From Paragordius varius (lineage: Eukaryota; Nematomorpha), in contig OZ176050.1 of NCBI GenBank assembly GCA_964247055.1, positions 5,022,001 through 5,086,000 on the forward strand: a stretch of 64,000 nucleotides of DNA. Direction: 5' to 3'. Position 1 is the stretch's first letter; each line of letters opens with the position of its first letter. The position numbers and the translations under genes are program-made. Below the pieces are notes generated by a model. It made no database searches. It was not told the DNA's origin and saw only the letters and a program-made list of their open reading frames with translations. Below are positions 38,336 through 47,285 of this stretch, piece by piece.

Positions 38336-38563
38336 TTAAAGGCAAAATTATATAAAAAACATTTAAATAAGTGATCTCAAGTTTTAGCCCCTCCAATATG
38401 GGCTAGATTGTTTAAAAATGCAATAAAAAGATATTTTGGGTAACACATAAAAAAATATTTTCCAAAAAATTTAGAATTTTTTTAAAATTGAACTTATTTT
38501 ATGGTACTTTGTGGTATAGTGGGAAAGAGTATAAAATCCTTCTTTTTCTAAAAAATGTTCCAA

Positions 38564-38583
38564 CCCCCCCCCCCCCCCCCCCC
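38564..38583. repeat. Poly-C tract (20 nt)
   Basis: An uninterrupted run of 20 C in otherwise AT-rich DNA. The minus strand is a G20 run that could form quadruplexes. It is prone to sequencing-length error. Confidence 0.9.
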
Positions 38584-38963
38584 GTGCAACCTCTATAAAA
38601 AAATATTAATTTATAACCGTGAGAGGGAAAAGATGTGGCCTGTAATAAACACAAACACGTGAAAAAAACATGAACATTCAACCCCATTCCTTTGAAAATG
38701 ACGGTTTCTCAACAAATATATCAGTAATTAAAAAATTATGATATTAGTTTCTGCGCAAAAAGTTTTACTTAGTTAATTATAAATGTTATATAAAGCAATT
38801 CGAATGAGTAGCTTGACTGAAAAATCTTTTTTGGAAAATGGCTTGCGTAGAAAAAGAGTGGCAATCCTTAGGTTATAAAAACATCAAAAAATTGTTACAA
38901 AAATTATATATAAATTTTCATGAAAACTTATCTAGACATAAATATACCATATTATATAATTAA

Positions 38964-39534
38964 CACTTGGAGACAAAACATTTATTTTAGTCCTTTGAAT
39001 CAAATTGGGGTAGTTGGAAACCCACTCCTGTTAAAAATTAAATTCTTAAAAAAATATGGAAGGAATCGAAACCATTGCAAATTGCACTTATATAACATTA
39101 ATAAACCGAAATATATAAAGTTTTATTCAAAAATAGTTAATATTACTTATTTTAAGCTAAAACGGAAAGGTAAAAATTTCGTCAACGTGACATGGGTGAA
39201 ATGGTAAAATTAAAAAATAAAACAAAATAAACCGCTTTTTCTATTTCTATCAATGTTGGATGTAATTTAAATAAAAAATTAGCTTAAATTTTACCCTTAA
39301 AACTTAGCGAAAACGATATTTGCAAAAAATTTGTAAAATAAAAATGGCGTCGAAGTAGTTTGACATGGAACTTTTTTTCCAAAACAAAATTTTAGTTAGA
39401 TATATTGGCATATTTATATAATTTTTATTAGGATAGACGCAAAAATTTAATTTAGACCGTTTCTTTCAGTTTTTTAGAAACCCCAACTTAAATTTAGTCT
39501 GGGGTATTTAGATATCCCAATTTGAGTCGAAGTG
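38964..39534 (-). mobile_element. TTAA MITE, copy E
   Basis: The 571 bp element starts after TTAA (38960-38963) with CACTTGGAGACAAAAC. Its right end is GAGTCGAAGTG, with the distal TTAA mutated. It is the third same-orientation copy within 2.8 kb. Confidence 0.75.
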
Positions 39535-39971
39535 ATAGTCAAGATTTATTTATAATGCAAAATATACATTAATATATATCTAAAAAAACAGCTTTTATAA
39601 CTTATTGCCCAACAACCCCAAAATTTTGTTTTTCAGATGATAAACAAAGATTTTAACTTGAAAGACCATGGTTTATTAACCTAAAAACAAACATTCGTGG
39701 ATTGTTGTTGTGGTTTATTATTTGCTAAATAATTCAATCATCTTTCACCAAACGAAATACCTTCTGTCTCCAAGTTTCCGTTCTATGGATTAAGCCGAAT
39801 TAATAATTATTCTTAGCCTTTTAGACATGTTATATATATTTTTATTTAAAATGTTAAACTGTAAAAAAATCCTTAAATATTTTTTGTCGCCATTTTTGTC
39901 CATAATTTTTTATATCGCCAATTTTTTAAGCAAATAAATGTATGTTATAGTTAAATAGGAAACATTAAATT

Positions 39972-40594
39972 TAAGAAGCACTCTATTATGATAAGAAACA
40001 TAAGATAAAGATGATATTGTAGTGGTAATGTTTATAATTACTATTTATAATTTCATTTAATTCTATTTAATTATCCTTTATCGTTATATTACGGATTTTA
40101 ACAACTGTTATTACAAAACATAACCAATCCGTTCATTACCATTACAATATCATCTTTATCTTATGTTTCTTATCATAATAGAGTGCTTCTTAGATATTAA
40201 ATTGATTTCTATGAAATCCCTAAGTAGCTATACTCTAAATCTAGGCTCACTCCTAGAGTTAATTTTCAGTTTATTTTCAAATTTTCAGTTTAATTCATAA
40301 ATTACATTAAATTTAATTTAGATTCGTATAACCAACTGCATTTATACCAAAATTGCAAAGTTGGATATATATACGAAATCGATATGTGAAAACCCCAAGT
40401 CAAATAGTTGTGTCGTACTGATGAGTGAACAAGCACGAAACTAGTCTGCGATTACTATTGACGAAGGGTTTTACATATCGTTTATAATTACTATTTATAA
40501 TTTCATTTAATTCTATTTAATTATCCTGTATCGTTATATTACGGATTTTAACAACTGTTATTACAAAACATAACCAATCCGTTCATTACCATTA
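39972..40594 (+). mobile_element. Retrozyme-like repeat unit with hammerhead ribozyme
   Basis: A 115 bp segment at 40030-40144 is repeated directly at 40480-40594 with one mismatch, so the unit length is 450 bp and about 1.26 units are present. The single full unit includes the hammerhead at 40399-40462. At the left, 39972-40030 is an inverted copy of 40134-40192 (59 bp, one mismatch) and abuts the first repeat. That arrangement resembles a 5' inversion from LINE-type twin priming (inference). No open frame is present. Ribozyme-bearing short tandem units without coding capacity fit the known class of animal retrozymes. Confidence 0.6.
40399..40462 (+). ncRNA. Type I hammerhead self-cleaving ribozyme with palindromic helix III
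   Basis: The core CTGATGA is at 40418-40424. Stem II is GTG/CAC (40425-40427 with 40434-40436) and closes a six-base loop, AACAAG. GAAA is at 40437-40440. The cleavage triplet GTC is at 40444-40446, with predicted cleavage after 40446. Helix III is ACTAGT (40440-40445): self-complementary and without a loop, so efficient folding should need two ribozymes in tandem or in trans. Stem I pairs GTCGTA (40412-40417) with TGCGAT (40447-40452). After an internal loop, GTCAAATAGT pairs with ACTATTGAC with one bulged A. The outer flanks CGATATGTGAAAACCC (40380) and GGGTTTTACATATCG (40466) also pair. Every invariant core base is present. Activity was not tested. Confidence 0.75.
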
Positions 40595-40964
40595 ATATAA
40601 TTAGATTTTACATCAGCTGTTCGGTTTAATCATTTGTGGCAGTCCCAATTTTAGGCTTTAGAAGTCATAAAATTATTAAAAATATTTTTTAAATTATCTT
40701 AATAAACTATAATAACCATTCAAACTGTAGATTTACAAAGCTCTGGTGTATACTAACATAAAATGTAACTAGGACGTAAAATTCAAAAGTTACTGAAGTT
40801 TCAATACAAAGTTTTTTTATACAGATTGAGTAATCATACAAAACGTATTTCACATATATATGTATATATATATTCTAAGTACAATATGAATAAAACTTAT
40901 AAATATAAAATTGATTCGATAGATTAAATATACACACTATGAAACATTTTTATGTTCAGGCCAT

Positions 40965-41357
40965 ATGATCAATAAGTATCGGTACAAAGATATTGCGCGA
41001 TTATTAAATCAATGGCCGATCGATGTGAATAAGACCAAATTTAATCGTGATCTAGGTTACTATCTCCGAGAAGAAATAAATAAAATATATGCAACCGAAA
41101 TTTCCAGAAAATACTTATGCGATCAAATATTTGTAGATTTGAATGATATAATAAATAACAAATATGCGTGTATTTACAAACGGGATATCACTCTTCTTGG
41201 ATCAAGCAGAATATCCAAAGATATATGTAATAAAATTATATCTGATGGAACAATCGAATTTTTGCAACCAAAGAAGGGTTTTGTGTCGAAATTAAAATCA
41301 TTATTCAATAATCGTCAAGCTTCATCAAATTATATTCACGCAATTAATAAATCATAA
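40965..41357 (+). CDS. UQCC2: Ubiquinol-cytochrome c reductase complex assembly factor 2
   Basis: A single-exon frame of 130 aa, close to the usual length of about 125-130 aa. The family signature is near the N terminus: YRYKDIARLLNQWPID, then K--FNRDLGYYLREEI, matching vertebrate YRRFLKLCEEWPVD and GRDLGAYLRQRV. CDQIFVDLNDIINNKY matches the CDQMYESLARLHSN region. UQCC2 works with UQCC1 in the mitochondrial matrix to stabilise newly made cytochrome b during complex III assembly. The ATG at 40965 fits the family's short N terminus. AATAAA lies at 41374-41379. The gene is convergent with SLBP, 77 bp away. No introns are seen. Confidence 0.88.
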   Translation: MINKYRYKDIARLLNQWPIDVNKTKFNRDLGYYLREEINKIYATEISRKYLCDQIFVDLNDIINNKYACIYKRDITLLGSSRISKDICNKIISDGTIEFLQPKKGFVSKLKSLFNNRQASSNYIHAINKS

Positions 41358-41434
41358 TTTATTTATAGTATACAATAAATTTATCTAATAGTAAGCCTTT
41401 TATTACACTCACAAAATTTTATTATTTCTGTAAA

Positions 41435-43167
41435 TTAGTTTAACGAAAAGTTCTTAAAACCAATCCCACCTAATTGGCTTGAACAAATTAATGTTTGATT
41501 TGTATCGTTTGTTGCGTCAGAAAAATTGACCATCGTAAGCGTGTTTTCATTGTCTAGAGATTTAGTTGCTACACCTTTTGTTTCAGTAGTGGTGAGAAAC
41601 CCATCATTGCATTGTTCATCTTGATACACAAATTTATTTATCGGCAATAATGTGGATTTATTTTCATCTGGGAAAATGTTACTGGAATCATCGCACTCCG
41701 GATTTTCTTTCAATGCATTTTGAGATTTTGAAAGCCACTCTGAACAAGCATCCATTTTATTAGGATTTTGAATATCTCGATAGGTCGTAATATCAGATTC
41801 AACATTATTCAGCAAATCGACCCATTCTGGAAGATTATCCTTATTCTCAAAATCATCATCTACTGTATTAATTTTGGGCGTTTTTCCATTTGCATTCTTT
41901 TTTGGGCATAAATCCTCTTTAATCATTTGATAAAGAGTTCCACTATTCTTCCGAAACGTGTTTTTCGGTTTTTCACTTGAAGTATTGTTACCTGGGGTTT
42001 TCGACCTTAAATTGTAATCGTTCGATGATTCAAACTTAAATGATTTACGAATGTTTTTGCCACCATCAATTAGTTCACGAACGTTTACAGTTTTAGATGA
42101 AGTGTCCCTATTATGTGAACGTGTATTTTTTCTTGTGGATCCACCACTTGATACTGTTTCTGTTTGATTATTATTATTTATATCCAATTCCGAATCAAAA
42201 GATTGTATTTTGGTAGGTATTTTAACGTATTCGCGAACACATTCTTTATTACCAAAAACTGCAGTGTCTTTGAGAACTGTAATTTTTTTACTTCGCAAAG
42301 GCGTCATTTCGTTTTCAGAGGATGCTGGTTGAGAAACATCAAGGGATGAAGTATCACTCATCAAACTACTATTGCTAATTTTTGTCAAAGTAAAGAATAT
42401 TAATTTGATATCACTAATTGAGTTAGACTGGTTATGAATACATGACCGCTTATGAAATAACCGGAAGAACCTTCTAATATATGTTAATTATGTGATTAAA
42501 TTTAAAAATCATGATTAAAGTTTAAATTTAATATAAATATGCAAAATTGGTAAATTTTACCTGTCATTATTATATCATGAAAGGTTAACTTGTTTTTATT
42601 TATTGTAATAAGTATATATATTTTATCATTGTGATGATGATGACTCTTTATGACCATAAATGACTGCATTCATAAGCGATCGAACCGGTTATTTTTGTCT
42701 GGTGAAAAGCTTATTCTAATATACAACCGACAAATTTATATACCTATAATCTTTGGGTTCATAATTAGGATCATCCCAAAAATGCAAATGCTTTTTCCAA
42801 ATTTTTATTTGGGCATCCCATGAACGACGGCTTACCTTTTTAAATTTATTTGGCGTTACGGGATGATGTTTAAGGCGTTTAGATCTAAATATTAAAATTT
42901 TCAAAACTTATGAATTTTGGCTCTGTAAAGCTTATAACTATCAGTTACGTATCCATAGTCTATTTGTTTTTGCCGATTATGTAACAGGTTTATATCGGTT
43001 TCGATTTTTAAAAGAGCCCTGACAAATTATATAATAATAAAACCTTTGTTGTTCAGATTCGTTTGAAAAATATGATTGAACTTTGTTTTGATACCTAAAA
43101 TAAAAATTAACGAATACTTTTCTAATTGGTCTTTTATTATATTTTCTGCACTAAGACGAGTATCCAT
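41435..43167 (-). CDS. SLBP: Histone RNA hairpin-binding protein (stem-loop binding protein)
   Basis: Exons: 43167-43118 (ATG), 43094-43044, 43018-42908, 42884-42744, 42374-41435 (stop), giving 430 codons. The first three introns are 23, 25 and 23 nt, each GT-AG, and the fourth is 369 nt. The RNA-binding domain spans about residues 60-115: [44 protein letters not shown]. It matches the SLBP fold, including the TPNK phosphorylation motif. SLBP binds the 3' stem-loop of replication-dependent histone mRNAs for processing, translation and decay. The N-terminal region is short, and the tail after the domain is over 300 aa, Asn/Ser/Thr-rich and of unknown role. AATAAA on the minus strand is at 41404-41399. 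Confidence 0.93.
42885..42907 (-). other. 23-nt micro-intron in SLBP
   Basis: It begins GTTTTG and ends TATTTAG. Removal joins AKIHK to [14 protein letters not shown] and restores a gap-free match across the SLBP RNA-binding domain. Without removal the frame meets TGA at once. Confidence 0.85.
43019..43043 (-). other. 25-nt micro-intron in SLBP
   Basis: It begins GTTTTATT and ends TTTGTCAG. Splicing joins SNESEQQ to [12 protein letters not shown] (phase 2), leading directly into RQKQIDYG. Confidence 0.8.
43095..43117 (-). other. 23-nt micro-intron in SLBP
   Basis: It begins GTATTCG and ends TATTTTAG. Splicing joins the ATG exon ([16 protein letters not shown]) to [10 protein letters not shown] in phase 2. 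Confidence 0.75.
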
Positions 43168-43511
43168 TATATCCGCCCAACTTTTACTTTCCACCAAAGT
43201 CAATGTGTATTTTTTTCTAATTTATTAAATTAAATTTTACTCTGAGAAAAAGGCGGTTTTATTTTTCCTAAAAATTAACTCTTTTTTACTTGAATATTTT
43301 TGGGGTAGAGGTTGAGATCGAAAGTGATCTTTTTGAATTTGCATTTTTAGTAGGTGTTTGAAAGCCTTCTTTAAGACTAACGTCATTAAGATCAATAGAT
43401 CTAAACTATAAAACAAATTCAACAAACTTAAGAACTCTTGTCATTCCTGTTTGCTCTGTTAAAAACGGCGCCAATGTCTAAAATCACTGTAAATGAAGCA
43501 ATCCGTACCAT
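43168..43511. promoter_or_regulatory. Putative bidirectional promoter, SLBP / LSM1
   Basis: The 344 bp between the SLBP start (minus) and the LSM1 start (plus) is the only upstream sequence for both genes, apart from neighbouring coding DNA. No specific transcription-factor site was identified. The call rests on the head-to-head arrangement. Confidence 0.5.
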
Positions 43512-44003
43512 ATGAGGATTGGTGAAAGGGAATTTTTACCTGGTACAGCAAATTTGGTTTTTGATGTCGACAGTAATTTAAATTTTATTCTATCAAAGAA
43601 AGGCTTTTAGTTTGGCTTCGGGATAATCGCATACTCATTGGTTATATGAGAAGCGTTGATCAATATGGTAATTGCATAATATTTATCTTATTAGCCAACA
43701 TTGTTTTACATCAAACTATTGAAAGAATTATAGTCGGACAAAAATATGGAGATTTGGACCGTGGCACATATATTATTCGTGGAGAAAATGTGTCCCTTAT
43801 AGCGGAATTGGTTTTTCTTGAATCATATTTGTTAGAAAGATTATATTGAAATGGATAAAATGGAAAAATTACCGTTTGAAGAAATTCTTCGGGCTCAAGA
43901 AGAACAAAACACACAGTTGAAAGAAGAAAAGAATAAACGCAAGATGCTTTTAAAATTAAGAGGAATATCATACATTCCTGCATTTTTAGAGGAAGAGTTA
44001 TAG
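43512..44003 (+). CDS. LSM1: U6 snRNA-associated Sm-like protein LSM1
   Basis: Exons: 43512-43572, 43611-43667, 43695-43810, 43836-44003 (stop TAG). The introns are 38, 27 and 25 nt, all GT-AG. FLPGTANLV matches the LSM1 start MPGTASLI. The Sm1 motif is LRDNRILIGYMRSVDQYANIVL, the Sm2 motif is YIIRGENVSLIAEL, and between them lies ERIIVGQKYGDLDRGTY. The C-terminal tail EEILRAQEEQN...LRGISYIPAF matches the LSM1-specific helix. LSM1 defines the cytoplasmic LSM1-7 ring, which binds oligo(A)- or oligo(U)-tailed decapped mRNAs. The first intron boundary is uncertain: the canonical 38-nt choice removes about four residues of strand 1, whereas a full-length match would need a 26-nt intron lacking GT. 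AATAAA is at 44011-44016. Confidence 0.9.
43668..43694 (+). other. 27-nt micro-intron in LSM1
   Basis: It begins GTAATTGC and ends TCTTATTAG. Splicing joins SVDQY to ANIVLHQT, reproducing the invariant DQ(F/Y)AN(L/I)VLHQT block of LSM1. Confidence 0.85.
43811..43835 (+). other. 25-nt micro-intron in LSM1
   Basis: It begins GTTTTTC and ends TTTGTTAG. Splicing joins VSLIAEL to KDYIEMDKMEKLPFEEIL, continuing the LSM1 C-terminal helix in frame. Confidence 0.8.
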
Positions 44004-44434
44004 TTAATATAATAAATTTTTAACTTATGAAAATTATTTTTAACTACTGTCATATTATAAAGAACAATGTTTATAAAAATATTTTTGGATAATCACAAAG
44101 AATTCTGGATGAATGCTATTATTCAAATTAAAATTGGGGTAGTTATTGATCAATTCTGCTTAAACGAAAAATTACAGTTTTTTTGTATGGACTTGAATAA
44201 AATTCTTATATTAAATGTAATTTAAAATTAATTATAGATAAATCGATAATTAAAATGCAGTTATTAAATGTAAAAAACCTAATATTTATAATATGGTATT
44301 ATATTTAATTTTAAAATCATAAAATAATGAACACCTTATTAAATATTATTTTGGGAGAAAAGTCCGAAATATGGAAAAACGTTTCCATATATCCCCAAAA
44401 GCATACCAGGTGCTTCATGTTTATATGATTAATA

Positions 44435-44735
44435 CATGGGTGTCCAACACGCGGGTGCGGCTCTTTGAAACTCTATATGCGGACCACGAAAGTTTTAATA
44501 ATCCATAATTTGCCAAAATATGCTCACAAATGTAATTAAAATTGTATTTCGCAAACAATTTTTCGTAATAAGTCTATTCAATTGGTAACTAGAAAACATT
44601 ATTATATTTTGTTTGCATTTTACAGTTTAATGATTGAAATCCTATATATAATGATAGTCCAGATATATCAACTTCAGCCCGCCGATTTTTATATTAAAAT
44701 GCGGCTCGCGAATTCATTTGTGTTGGACACCTCTG
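44435..44735 (+). mobile_element. hAT MITE family B, copy 3
   Basis: The 301 bp element has left end CATGGGTGTCCAACACG and right end GTGTTGGACACCTCTG. The flanking 8-mers GATTAATA (44427-44434) and GTTTAATA (44736-44743) match at 7/8. Confidence 0.8.
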
Positions 44736-45753
44736 GTTTAATAGATGACACGGGTAATCGATAATCTATAATGAAATATTTCAATTTGATCCTTTACATT
44801 GTTTTTTATTCATAGTTTTCTCTGGTAAGGGGTAAATTTTATCTGCCAGATTTTTTTGATTGAACCCCCAAATCGCTTTAATGTGATTTGAGGTTTTTGA
44901 TTTTTAAATAACTTGATCGTAAAAATCACATAGGGGATTTATTATAGGGGTATAAATATCCGTAAAATATTAATGCATTGTAATAGTCGATATTACTTAA
45001 AGATGCCTAAGAGGTTTACAAGTTTATTTTATTAACCTGAATATTGTGCTTAATTTTTATTAATTTCCTGCTGAGATGTATTTGGGACGACAAACCTAAT
45101 TTGTAATAAAGTTTTATAACATATATATACTTATGTAAAAATATGGAAAAGCTAAACTGTAATTTTATTTTTAGATAGTTAGGGATCAATATGCGGATTT
45201 CGAGCCTTTATAAAAACTCTAGTTTTTTTAATGCGCGGTTTTATTAGGTACCCTGATAAATCAGTGATACTTCTGTCTAGAGAGAGACATTATAATTTTT
45301 TGTTGGCATATTTAACAAAAACAAACCCAGAGATCTCAGTAAACAAAGTATTAATCAATTAGAAGTGTTAGTTTTCTTCCTTAATCCGATTGAAGAAATT
45401 GCCACACTTTTAAATTATATTGAAATTGTCCTTGATAACAATTTAAATAAAATATTCATTTACACGCTATCCAAAAAAACAAAATATTACTTGGTGGCAA
45501 GTTATTTGACAATTACTTTAAAATATTTTTAAATGTGACCTTTAAAATGTCATAGATATTTTACAAGATAATTATTGAAAGTGTACTGTGGTCGTTGCTA
45601 TTGTTGTTAACGGTGCGGTTCGGCGCCGAATCGATTTAGCTATTCGTAGATTTGAAAAATTTATCATATTAAGTAAAATTTAATGCACTTAAAAACAAAA
45701 GGGCACAAAAATATAAATATAAGAAAACAAAAGGAAAACAAAGAAACCATAAA

Positions 45754-45999
45754 ATGATTTTAAATTATGATAAATTAACTCAGAAAAATAAAATTATGCA
45801 TTCTGCAAATGAATTGCTTTTTTCCACGTATCGGCTTGATCGACACGCCAAAAGATCAAATACACCGGCCGGATTTGCAATTCGGCGTCAAACCACAAAC
45901 CTCAACGTGGCCTGGTTGCCCATTTGTGGAATAAAACAAGACAACGATATGGAAATAATATTAAAAACCTTTTTAAACTCAAGTCATTTTTTAGAATAG
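45754..45999 (+). CDS. Hypothetical protein, 81 aa
   Basis: An open frame with mixed composition and less A/K/N-only coding than the random frames around it: RLDRHAKRSNTPAGFAIRR followed by LNVAWLPICGI. I see no signal peptide, membrane segment or known domain. A GC-rich palindrome (45619-45630) lies about 125 bp upstream. It could be a small gene, one exon of a larger gene, or chance. Confidence 0.2.
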   Translation: MILNYDKLTQKNKIMHSANELLFSTYRLDRHAKRSNTPAGFAIRRQTTNLNVAWLPICGIKQDNDMEIILKTFLNSSHFLE

Positions 46000-46486
46000 T
46001 AATTAATTAAAAAATAGTATAATTTTTTTGGTGTAATTATGCAAACGTTATGACCATTTTGTGAAGAATGTCATTTTCGGAAGAAAAGTTATACACCATT
46101 TGAGAGCAAATTCGATCGTAACAAGCAGCTTAAAATCAAATAATTTACTACAACTTTTAACTAATCTTTTAGAAAGATTCTGAAAAATTTAAATAAAAAC
46201 TGCTCTGAGTTATGACTATTAAACTTAATAGTGTGTTATTAATTGGTTAGATTTTGATTAAAAGACGGATGCAAGACTTCTCTCCTATTTATATTCATTT
46301 GAATTTAGTATGATTCAGTTTTTTTAAAATATAACTAATAAATATATAATAGTTAGGATTTTTAATGGAAGTAAAATTATTTCTAAAGGATTTTTCTTTT
46401 TAGATTCTCTAGCAAGTTACAATATAATGACAAACGTTTATGTTTAAAGCCAAAACATACGGTTGAATTTCCAGTATATTATAAAT

Positions 46487-47101
46487 CAGTGATGCTCAAA
46501 CCGCCGCCCTAAAAGTGTGTTTTTATGGCCCTGAATTATTAAATAACTTTTTTGATTGCTAACAAGATGTTTTATTTTTTAGTATTTACAAAAAATCCCG
46601 TTTAATTGGGTAACTTCTCAATCATTGAATTTTATAGAAGAATATTTGTTTCTTTAAAACTTATGCTTTGGTTTTGATAATATGCATCTTGCTTATCCAT
46701 CATAATGATATTATTTTGGAAGAAATATTTTAAGGATTTCGCATAGAATAAGGGTTTATTGAGTAGATCAAAATGTGCCAAATAATATTATGTACTGGAG
46801 TTATTCTTGTTTTGCCTCTTATATTGAGGCGGCATATTTAAAAACGAAAAATAGAAAAAGGTGAGATATGACATTAGATTGGCCTGGTATGAGAACCAGA
46901 TTTATCAAAAAATATTGGTTATTAAAAACTATGATTGTAATGTATAAGTTTTTATTATCAAAATATTTGTATCATAACTCTCAAAAAAATCTTTGTATAC
47001 TGATTTATTGTACAAGTATCTGCAGATAAAGCTGTACACTTGTTGGTGTTATATTGTGACCCTTAAGACAAAATATTCAGACCATCAATTTCTTACCACC
47101 G
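46487..47101 (+). mobile_element. Internally deleted hAT derivative
   Basis: The left end CAGTGATGCTCAAACCG matches the terminus of the hAT element at 1254. Near 46890-46930 it shares GGCCTG...GAG...AAAAATATTGGTTA with that element's 3' part. The right end is TACCACCG. The flanking 8-mers TTATAAAT and ATTTAAAT match at only 6/8. The transposase centre is missing. Confidence 0.6.
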
Positions 47102-47215
47102 ATTTAAATACATAAAACTTTCAAAGGCAATTTTTTGCTCTTTTCCTAAATACACACGCAAAGGATGGCGTGTTTTCTGGGTTGAGTGGACCACTGTATA
47201 CATACCTTCCATTTA

Positions 47216-47239
47216 AATATATATATATATATATATATG

Positions 47240-47275
<36 letters not shown>

Positions 47276-47285
47276 CATACATATT
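47216..47285. repeat. (TA)n with palindromic centre
   Basis: Two TA runs flank GTATAAATA, and an inverted TATTTATAC follows. The whole tract is self-complementary and could extrude as a cruciform. Confidence 0.8.

Larger units (their letters stand above)
33161..40964. other. Repeat-rich intergenic region upstream of SGSM and UQCC2
   Basis: This 7.8 kb has no convincing gene, although the missing SGSM 5' exon may lie here. It holds a diverged repeat family (33435-33720, 35340-35620, 37438-37545, 37640-37735), a 2 kb inverted repeat with a hAT MITE inside it, three same-orientation TTAA MITEs, a poly-C tract and the retrozyme-like element. Confidence 0.65.

Noticed and set aside
38499-38687. 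Minus-strand frame with a poly-Gly run
   Set aside because: The Gly run is just the translated poly-C tract; nothing else in the frame supports a gene.
40380-40480. Type III or long-helix-III hammerhead folding
   Set aside because: No hairpin forms between an upstream GTC and CTGATGA, and the longer TAGT/ACTA helix III would put a forbidden G at the cleavage position. Only the type I fold with helix III = ACTAGT satisfies all core rules.
40030-40594. The 115 bp direct repeats might be the LTRs of a tiny LTR element
   Set aside because: No primer-binding site, polypurine tract or coding sequence lies between them, and the hammerhead-bearing unit plus the inverted left end explains the layout better.
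43646-43849. Continuous 67-codon frame as a stand-alone protein
   Set aside because: It reads through two micro-introns of LSM1. Splicing restores the conserved DQYANIVLHQT and C-terminal blocks.
44119-44290. Possible further TTAA MITE fragment
   Set aside because: Only TTCAAATTAAAATTGGGG followed by TAGTT resembles the family. The rest has diverged too far to assign.
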